Assembly (NCBI GenBank): GCA_964577195.1
Contig: CAZNYF010000124.1
Span: 1-8,543, forward strand
Length of the DNA: 8,543 nt
From: HyVt-560 sp964577195
Lineage (GTDB): Bacteria > Pseudomonadota > Gammaproteobacteria > UWMA-0217
Direction of reading: 5' to 3'
A program made the position numbers and the translations under genes. Under the pieces are notes generated by a model. It saw only the letters and a list, made by a program, of their open reading frames with translations. It was not told the DNA's origin and did no database searches. Shown here in pieces: positions 1 through 5,352 of the stretch (within the stretch, counting starts at the first letter, position 1; every line of letters begins with the position of its first letter).

Positions 1-11
1 CTGTTCTTGTC

Positions 12-31
12 ATTCCGGCGAAGGCCGGAAT
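12..31. repeat. REP-like palindrome, copy A
   Basis: Perfect 8-bp arms ATTCCGGC and GCCGGAAT flank a GAAG loop. The flanks (GTC on the left, CCAG on the right) make this copy inverted relative to the palindromes at 63-82 and 126-145. The motif belongs to the REP-like extragenic palindromes that are scattered in many proteobacterial genomes; that assignment is from memory of the motif. It lies beyond the 3' end of the minus-strand transporter gene. Confidence 0.8.
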
Positions 32-62
32 CCAGAGAAGTGACCACCATTGGTGAGCATGG

Positions 63-82
63 ATCCCGGCCTTCGCCGGGAT
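63..82. repeat. REP-like palindrome, copy B
   Basis: Perfect 8-bp arms ATCCCGGC and GCCGGGAT flank a CTTC loop. The stem differs from copies A and C by a compensated change (TTCC/GGAA to TCCC/GGGA), so pairing is preserved. The right flank GATGACG is shared with copy C and is followed by an 8-bp tandem duplication (GGGATGAC at 78-85 and 86-93). Confidence 0.8.
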
Positions 83-125
83 GACGGGATGACGTAAATA
101 CTAAAACCGCCTGTGCAGTGTCTGG

Positions 126-145
126 ATTCCGGCATGCGCCGGAAT
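126..145. repeat. REP-like palindrome, copy C
   Basis: Perfect 8-bp arms ATTCCGGC and GCCGGAAT flank an ATGC loop, with CTGG to the left and GACGG to the right. It is the mirror of copy A, so A and C bracket B like a small BIME. It is the copy nearest the stop of the YajR-like gene, about 90 bp away, and its hairpin would form in that gene's 3' untranslated RNA, where it could stabilise or end the message (inference). Confidence 0.8.
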
Positions 146-233
146 GACGGCATTGGGATATCTACTCAATAGACAAACATTTTTCGTTCATGCGAGAACA
201 AACCTAAAGATCAAACTCTATCAATAAATGAGA

Positions 234-1610
234 TCAATTTTTCGAATACTGCTGTAGTGCAGCCTGATCTAGCTCACGGGTTTTGACTTTGAGATAGGCC
301 ATTCCCTCTTCGGCTATCACTACTGCTTCTTCGACACCTTTAATGTTCATTAATTCTCGTGCCAGCTCGGAGGCGGTCGCCGGGTTTTGTTCGCCGATAT
401 CCAGCGCGTAGCTAGAGAGGTATTGTGGGGGTGCCATGGTTGCGGCGGCTATAAGCCAGAGGATTGCGATGAGCATGCAGAATAAAAATACGGTGGCAAT
501 ACCATGATGTTCATAAATCCAGCCACCGGCGAATCCGCCAACGAATATACCCAAAAATTGTGCTGTGGAGTAGACGCCCATCGCCGTGCCTTTTATATCT
601 GGCGGTGAGATTTTTGCTACCAGGGATGGCAGGCTGGCCTCGAGTAAATTAAATGCGGTGAAAAAGACCCATAGTGCGACAGCGATTCCCGCCAGTGCTC
701 CAGCGTTGAGGTACATCAGCAGTTCGGCAATCACTAAAACGACGACTGCACCGACGAACACTTGCTTCATGCGTTTATATTTTTCGGCGATGATGATGAA
801 CGGGAACATTGCCACAACGCTGAGGAGCATCACGGGTAGGTAAAGCTTCCAATGCTGCGCGGATTCAAAACCAAAGTGGTCGACCAGCTGCACGGGAATA
901 ACAACCCAGCTGGCGGTGAGCATTAAATGTAATGTAAAAATACCGAAATCCAGGCGTAGCAACTGTGGATTGGCGAGCACTCTACCTAGATCAGCGCGGA
1001 CGGTTTCAGCATCGCGGTGCATTTTTAGGGTTGCGGGAGTCGGGATGAGTTTAATGACAATGACGGCCGCTAGCCCGGCTAGTAAGGCCGTGAGCCAAAA
1101 GATGCCATCAACGCCGATCCATTGACTTAGCACCGGACCTGTCACCATTGCCAGCGCAAAGGCGACGCCGATGCTCATGCCAACCATCGCCATGACGCGG
1201 GCGCGGATTGAATCGCGAGTTAGATCAGATAACAGTGCCAGCGTTGCAGCGGCAATCGCTCCACTACCCTGCATGGCTCGGCCGATAATGACGCCGGCTA
1301 TCGAATCCGACATGGCTGCGACGACGCTACCAATGGCGAACACAGCCAGACCCCCTAAAATGACGGGCTTGCGGCCAATGCGGTCTGACAACATGCCTAA
1401 CGGGATTTGCAGTAATGCCTGAGTCAGCCCGTAAATACCGATAGCGACACCAATTAACGTTGGCGTCACGCCTTCGAGAGTTTGCGCGTAAAGCGCGAAG
1501 ACCGGCAAGATCAGGAATAAACCCAACATTCGTACACCGTAAACGGCGACGAGTCCGGCGGCTGAACGTTTTTCGAGAGCGGTTAAACTGAGTTGGTCGT
1601 TACGCCTCAT
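234..1610 (-). CDS. yajR: YajR-like MFS transporter with C-terminal YAM domain
   Basis: A 458-residue inner-membrane transporter of the major facilitator superfamily, predicted to be a proton-coupled efflux permease; the substrate is unknown. It aligns almost end to end with E. coli YajR as I recall it, which is of nearly the same length: RMLGLF near residue 27, GIAIGIYGLTQA-like at 54-65, the MFS motif A GMLSDRIGRK at 72-81, GRAMQGSGAIAAA at 110-122, LHLMLTASWVVIP near 228-239 and KGTAMGVYSTAQFLG at 340-354. Hydrophobic segments fit 12 helices with a polar central loop near 191-215. The tail, about 399-458, matches the small ferredoxin-like YAM domain that sets YajR apart from ordinary MFS drug transporters. 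The start at 1608-1610 is the only Met before the first helix, but no good Shine-Dalgarno precedes it. It lies downstream of the yaiL-like gene on the same strand and may share its transcript. Confidence 0.92.
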   Translation of the reverse strand: MRRNDQLSLTALEKRSAAGLVAVYGVRMLGLFLILPVFALYAQTLEGVTPTLIGVAIGIYGLTQALLQIPLGMLSDRIGRKPVILGGLAVFAIGSVVAAMSDSIAGVIIGRAMQGSGAIAAATLALLSDLTRDSIRARVMAMVGMSIGVAFALAMVTGPVLSQWIGVDGIFWLTALLAGLAAVIVIKLIPTPATLKMHRDAETVRADLGRVLANPQLLRLDFGIFTLHLMLTASWVVIPVQLVDHFGFESAQHWKLYLPVMLLSVVAMFPFIIIAEKYKRMKQVFVGAVVVLVIAELLMYLNAGALAGIAVALWVFFTAFNLLEASLPSLVAKISPPDIKGTAMGVYSTAQFLGIFVGGFAGGWIYEHHGIATVFLFCMLIAILWLIAAATMAPPQYLSSYALDIGEQNPATASELARELMNIKGVEEAVVIAEEGMAYLKVKTRELDQAALQQYSKN

Positions 1611-1704
1611 AAAATGGGGTCTTGTTTATTTGGATAGCGTGCAGTTTAGGGGATTTATTGTGCTGATGCGATAAAGATAAAGCTGAAGTTAACACAGATA
1701 AACT

Positions 1705-2253
1705 TTACCAGGTCAGATCATCTGGGATTTCAAAATCCGCATACGGATCATCATCGGCTGAGCTCTCATCACGATCATTTAAGAGAATAATACTTTCCGA
1801 ACTTCGGTCTTTAATTTTCGCAGCAACTTTCTCCGCAACCACTTCATAACCGTCATCTAAAGCAACCACTGCCAATTTCCCCTCGCTAATATGCTGGCGA
1901 ATTGTTGTGGATACATAAATCGACTTAACCGTGCCGCTATGAGTGAAATTAAACACCTCACCTTCTTCGTTTTCGGCGGTTTTAGGTTGGCGGTTTATTT
2001 GAATTAACTGCTTCACCTGGGCTGCGATGGCTTTATGCTCTGCAACCTGTTTTTGCTCTAAATTCAGCTCCCGATCCTTTTCAATCTGCGCAGCATTGGC
2101 TTTTTGGACAGCAATTTTATTCTCATCAACCACCTCAATTCCCTGCTTACGCTGCATCCGATCCTGTTTACGCTTTTGCGCTTCAGCCTGTTTGGCCTTT
2201 TGTTTACTGATCAAACCCGCTTTTTTCAGTTGATCTTGTAGTGAATTCCCCAT
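1705..2253 (-). CDS. yaiL: YaiL-like DUF2058 protein
   Basis: A 182-residue, highly charged soluble protein of the DUF2058 family, represented in E. coli by YaiL, whose molecular function is not firmly established. Visible marks are the N-terminal LQDQLKKAGLISKQKAKQAE (residues 5-24); a Lys/Gln/Glu-rich, probably coiled-coil region to about 85 ending in AQVKQLIQINR; a beta-rich middle from about 98 (EVFNFTHSGTVKSIYVS); and the acidic C-terminal signature DDDPYADFEIPDDLTW (167-182), nearly identical to E. coli YaiL. The ATG at 2251-2253 is preferred because AAGGGG sits 7 nt upstream; a GTG seven codons further upstream would add a tail absent from YaiL. The 94 bp between its stop and the transporter start show no clear terminator. 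Confidence 0.92.
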   Translation of the reverse strand: MGNSLQDQLKKAGLISKQKAKQAEAQKRKQDRMQRKQGIEVVDENKIAVQKANAAQIEKDRELNLEQKQVAEHKAIAAQVKQLIQINRQPKTAENEEGEVFNFTHSGTVKSIYVSTTIRQHISEGKLAVVALDDGYEVVAEKVAAKIKDRSSESIILLNDRDESSADDDPYADFEIPDDLTW

Positions 2254-2260
2254 ATATCCG

Positions 2261-2266
2261 CCCCTT
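2261..2266 (-). promoter_or_regulatory. Ribosome binding site of yaiL-like gene
   Basis: AAGGGG on the minus strand ends 7 nt before the ATG at 2253. It falls inside the reading frame of the longer GTG-start version (GTG at 2272-2274), so it decides in favour of the shorter 182-residue protein. Confidence 0.7.
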
Positions 2267-2269
2267 ATA

Positions 2270-2300
2270 GGCACTCTGACTTCAATCAGAGAATAGTGCC
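2270..2300. repeat. Hairpin in divergent intergenic region, 5' leader of yaiL-like gene
   Basis: Inverted repeat with inner arms CTCTGA and TCAGAG around a CTTCAA loop, and outer GGCA pairing with TGCC across a small bulge (AATAG side). No T-run follows on either strand, so it is not a plain terminator. Its edge lies directly next to the yaiL ribosome binding site, so in the minus-strand mRNA it would sit just upstream of that site. It could be a leader structure or a protein-binding palindrome. Confidence 0.5.
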
Positions 2301-2373
2301 AGACAAGAGGCTCACATGGAATGCCACAAAACGACGAGGTTGCTGTGATCCCGGTTCTGCTTTCAGTGCATAG

Positions 2374-2386
2374 GTGAATATTTCAC
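2374..2386. repeat. Short palindrome, possible operator
   Basis: GTGAA-TAT-TTCAC, a perfect 5-bp inverted repeat with a 3-nt spacer, immediately upstream of the candidate sigma-28 promoter of the Cache-CheW gene. Its size suits a small dimeric regulator, but palindromes this short also occur by chance. Confidence 0.25.
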
Positions 2387-2413
2387 TAAAGTAGCCTTCA
2401 AGAAAACTGCTAA
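2387..2413 (+). promoter_or_regulatory. Candidate sigma-28 (FliA) promoter
   Basis: TAAAGTAG, then exactly 11 nt, then ACTGCTAA, set against the enteric/pseudomonad FliA consensus TAAAGTTT-N11-GCCGATAA: 6 of 8 matches in the -35 and 5 of 8 in the -10. The spacing and the nature of the downstream gene (CheW domain) support it. The mismatches in the CGAT core of the -10 weaken it. Transcription would start near 2420, giving a leader of about 70 nt. Confidence 0.3.
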
Positions 2414-2476
2414 CTTGCCGAGACCATAGATCAGGAACCCAAAAAGATTCCATATCGAGATCAAAATAATAATAAC

Positions 2477-2482
2477 GAGGAA
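2477..2482 (+). promoter_or_regulatory. Ribosome binding site of the Cache-CheW gene
   Basis: GAGGAA lies 6 nt before the ATG at 2489. The alternative GTG at 2483 would directly abut this site, leaving no usable spacing, so the ATG is chosen and the protein is 892 residues long. Confidence 0.75.
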
Positions 2483-2488
2483 GTGAGA

Positions 2489-5167
2489 ATGGGCCAGTAT
2501 AAAGACATGGTGATCCCCAATGAGTTGGACGACATTATTGCGTATATGCGAGATGTTGATAGTTATCGGGAAGAGCTGAGCATGCTGGGTCATACTTGGG
2601 ATCTGCTGACGATCCTTGGCCAAATGACCGGCGGTGGTACAGACATGACTACCACTCGCAAAGCATTTAAGACGCTCACCGAGCAAATGATTGCGAATCT
2701 CGGCCATCAAACGCTGGAAAAAACCGTTCAGGACATGACCGCCAAATCTCAGGTAACGGTTGACCTCATTATCAGAAACTTGTTCGAACGAACGGCGGAT
2801 ATTGGATTTCTTGCGACCGATGACGATATTCGCGATTTCCTCAAAAGTCGTGAGCAGGATGGGGATGCAGTTAGTCAGCGTGATTTCCCCGATTCCTCAG
2901 AAGAAACCAACAATGAAAGTGGTGCCGCTGTTATTGCGCGATTCCGCGAATATGTTGCCAAATATTCTGTATACCACAACATCATTTTACTCGATACGAA
3001 TGGCAATGTAGTGGCACAACTGGATCAAGACAATCCTGTTAAATTTTCTTCTGATCCGTTATTGGCTGAATCCATTCAAACACAACATGATTACGTCGAA
3101 ACTTTTCGCCATTCCGATCTGCTACCCAACGAAGATGAATCACTCATTTATTCCTATCGTGTGACTGAAACCAATCATGCAGGTTCTCGCGTACTCGGTG
3201 TTTTATGTCTTTGTTTTCGTTTTGATAATGAAATGGAGGGAATTTTCCAGACTTTATCCAGTGATGAGGACTGGTCTGTACTGACGCTGCTGGATAAACA
3301 GGGGAAAGTAATTTCCAGTAATTCTCCCCATCAAATTCCGGTCGGCTCAAAAATGGAAATGGTGCTCGATCAAAAACACAAAATCATCAAATTTTCTGGC
3401 CGACGATATCTGGCAAAAACGGTTGCAACTCATGGCTATCAGGGATTTAACGGTCTAGGTTGGTATGGTCACGTAATGCTGCCGCTGGATGTTGCTTTTG
3501 AATCAACGGGTTCACAGTCTATTAAGGCTATAGATGAACAAATATTGAATTCTGTCTTAAAAAATCAAGAATTATTTTCTAAAGAAATTCAGGAAATACC
3601 CGTTAACGCAGAAAAAATACAAAGCGATCTCGATCGCACCGTCTGGAATGGAAATATCGCTACCAAAGAAAGCGTTGACAGCAATTCAAATATTGCTTCC
3701 AAAGTATTGCTCTGGGAAATCAGTAATACCGGTTTGAAAACCAAAAAAGTGTTTGAGCGATCAATCGAAAACCTGCATGAAACTGTAGTATCTACTTACT
3801 TGAGTGATGTGGAGTTTTTAGCGTCGCTATCGACTAACATCATGGATCGGAATCTTTACGAACGTGCTAATGATTGCCGCTGGTGGGCATTGACTTCAGA
3901 ATTTCGACGCATTCTGGGCGAGGACATTATCAGCCAGAAAGATGCTCAAGGGATAACCGATATACTGACGTATATCAATGGTCTCTATACGGTGTACACC
4001 AACCTCTTTGTATACGATAAATCGGGAAAAGTCATTGCTGTTTCTAATCCATCAGAACAACATCTTGTTGGAACAACACTGAAGGAATCCTGGGTATCGG
4101 AAACTGCCATGCTGAAAAACTCGCAGAGCTATAGCGTCTCTTCATTTAATAAAACAGCACTGTACAGCGGCGAGCACAGTTATATTTTTAACGCATCGAT
4201 TAAAGATCTTAAAGATACACGTCATGTGATTGGCGGTATCGGAATCGTGTTTGATAGCGAACCGGAATTCAAAGCAATGCTGACGGACTCATTGCCACGA
4301 GATAATCAAGGTGAGCTGATTAACGGTTGTTTCGGTGTCTTTACAGATAATGAAGGAACTGTGATTTCATCTACCAGTGAAATATTACAACCCGGTGAAA
4401 AGCTTCAAGTTGAAGCTTCGTTATTTTCACTAAATAAAGGCGAAAGTAGCGCAAAAATTATCGAGCTTAACGGTTTTTACTATGCTGTAGGAATTAAATC
4501 CAGTAATGGGTATCGTGAATTCAAGGGTAAAGACGATAATTATAAAAATGAAGTGTTTGGATTTATTTTTATGGCGCTTGATAAAATTAATGCCCATGAT
4601 CAAACCCCAGCTCAATCAAGCATAACAAAAGTAAGATCAAGCAACACTCATCTGTTGCCGTCTGAAGAATACGTAGAAATTGCAAGTTTTTATATTGGTA
4701 ATAAATGGTATGGCATCAGAGCAGAAAGCGTTATAGAAGCTATACCATTTTCACGGGTCTCGGTTATTCCGGGTTTAACCGACACCGTGCTTGGCTCCCT
4801 GTTTTTCAATGGCAAACCGATTCTAATTTTTAATCCTGGTGAAATACTGGGAGCCTATCCAGATATGGATTCCAGCAATTTACAAGTTGTTATTTTTAAA
4901 GCAGGCAAAGGTACTGTTGGTATAGTCGTAGATAGCCTTGGCGAAATTCCGAAAATAGAAAATGCGCGACTCGGAAAGGAAGCTAATCCGTTTGTTGATT
5001 CTGACCGGTTTATCGATGGGCTGGTGGAATTAGGATCAAAACAAGAAGGTTCATCTATGCTCATAGTCCTCAATCCTGATGAACTGGGTAACAGAAGCTC
5101 GGTTGACAGTGAAGTGAGTGAAAAAATCGAGGCACTGGAGCTATCCAGCATGAGAAAAGCCAGCTAA
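2489..5167 (+). CDS. Soluble tandem double-Cache protein with C-terminal CheW domain
   Basis: An 892-residue protein that I do not recognise as a named gene. Seen in order: a helical N-terminus (1-88); a first double-Cache-like unit (about 89-336) starting with a long helix (VDLIIRNLFERTADIGFL) and containing two PAS-like sheets (IILLDTNGNVVAQ, LTLLDKQGKVISS); a helical linker (337-427); a second unit (428-698) with the same order (LFVYDKSGKVIAV, FGVFTDNEGTVISS, then GYREFKG and GFIFMALD matching GYQGFNG and HVMLPLD of unit one); and a CheW domain (about 726-867: FYIGNKWYGI, VIEAIPFSRVSVIPG, TVGIVVDSLGE). There is no signal peptide, transmembrane helix or methyl-accepting hairpin, so it should be cytosolic. 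CheW domains couple receptors to the kinase CheA; this one probably brings a ligand- or state-sensing module to such an array (inference). The usual N-L-R-G is F-N-G here (772-775). Base composition looks AT-richer than in uvrA. Domain calls are by eye. Confidence 0.85.
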   Translation: MGQYKDMVIPNELDDIIAYMRDVDSYREELSMLGHTWDLLTILGQMTGGGTDMTTTRKAFKTLTEQMIANLGHQTLEKTVQDMTAKSQVTVDLIIRNLFERTADIGFLATDDDIRDFLKSREQDGDAVSQRDFPDSSEETNNESGAAVIARFREYVAKYSVYHNIILLDTNGNVVAQLDQDNPVKFSSDPLLAESIQTQHDYVETFRHSDLLPNEDESLIYSYRVTETNHAGSRVLGVLCLCFRFDNEMEGIFQTLSSDEDWSVLTLLDKQGKVISSNSPHQIPVGSKMEMVLDQKHKIIKFSGRRYLAKTVATHGYQGFNGLGWYGHVMLPLDVAFESTGSQSIKAIDEQILNSVLKNQELFSKEIQEIPVNAEKIQSDLDRTVWNGNIATKESVDSNSNIASKVLLWEISNTGLKTKKVFERSIENLHETVVSTYLSDVEFLASLSTNIMDRNLYERANDCRWWALTSEFRRILGEDIISQKDAQGITDILTYINGLYTVYTNLFVYDKSGKVIAVSNPSEQHLVGTTLKESWVSETAMLKNSQSYSVSSFNKTALYSGEHSYIFNASIKDLKDTRHVIGGIGIVFDSEPEFKAMLTDSLPRDNQGELINGCFGVFTDNEGTVISSTSEILQPGEKLQVEASLFSLNKGESSAKIIELNGFYYAVGIKSSNGYREFKGKDDNYKNEVFGFIFMALDKINAHDQTPAQSSITKVRSSNTHLLPSEEYVEIASFYIGNKWYGIRAESVIEAIPFSRVSVIPGLTDTVLGSLFFNGKPILIFNPGEILGAYPDMDSSNLQVVIFKAGKGTVGIVVDSLGEIPKIENARLGKEANPFVDSDRFIDGLVELGSKQEGSSMLIVLNPDELGNRSSVDSEVSEKIEALELSSMRKAS

Positions 5168-5178
5168 CTGTTTGGCTA

Positions 5179-5199
5179 AAGCAACATTGACTGTTGCTT
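5179..5199 (+). terminator. Hairpin downstream of the Cache-CheW gene
   Basis: AAGCAACA and TGTTGCTT form a perfect 8-bp stem with a TTGAC loop, beginning 12 nt after the stop codon. The nearest T-run (5210-5215) starts 11 nt past the stem rather than directly behind it, so it is an imperfect intrinsic terminator or a 3'-end stabiliser. Confidence 0.45.
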
Positions 5200-5203
5200 A
5201 TAG

Positions 5204-5231
5204 TCTGAGTTTTTTGCAACGCAAAATCAGA
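5204..5231 (+). terminator. Second hairpin downstream of the Cache-CheW gene
   Basis: TCTGA, a GTT bulge, then TTTTGC pair with GCAAAA and TCAGA across an AAC loop, giving 11 paired positions. It follows the previous hairpin by 4 nt. It lacks a trailing U-run on the plus strand. Together the two structures mark the end of the CheW-fusion transcript more convincingly than either alone. Confidence 0.4.
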
Positions 5232-5290
5232 ACAAGACTTACTCGCTACGGGGCAATATGAGTTAATTTTAGATAATTTTTTCAGATCAA

Positions 5291-5320
5291 TTGGATCAGT
5301 CGGATTAACCCAAGTATATT
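5291..5320 (+). promoter_or_regulatory. Candidate sigma-70 promoter of uvrA
   Basis: TATATT (5315-5320) matches the -10 consensus at 5 of 6 positions, with TTGGAT (5291-5296) 18 nt upstream as a weak -35. Transcription from here would start near 5327 and give a leader of about 25 nt. No CTGT-N8-ACAG LexA box is visible around it. Confidence 0.4.
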
Positions 5321-5352
5321 AGCCGCTTTCTTGTCAGTGAATTGCCCTCTTC

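Noticed and set aside
78..93. Tandem GGGATGAC repeat as the start of a CRISPR or satellite array
   Set aside because: There are only two 8-bp units, adjoining a REP palindrome, with no spacers or further copies.
2272..2274. GTG start giving a 189-residue YaiL-like protein
   Set aside because: The ribosome binding site lies downstream of it, and the extra residues are not found in YaiL.
2483..2485. GTG as start of the Cache-CheW gene
   Set aside because: It abuts the GAGGAA ribosome binding site with no spacing; the ATG six bases later is spaced normally.
2363..2710. Minus-strand open frame of 115 codons with a hydrophobic C-terminal part
   Set aside because: It overlaps the start of the well-supported Cache-CheW gene antisense and resembles no family I know; its hydrophobic stretch comes from AT-rich intergenic sequence.
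5168..5186. CTGT followed by a distant AGCA as a possible LexA box
   Set aside because: The second half-site does not match ACAG, so the match is partial only.
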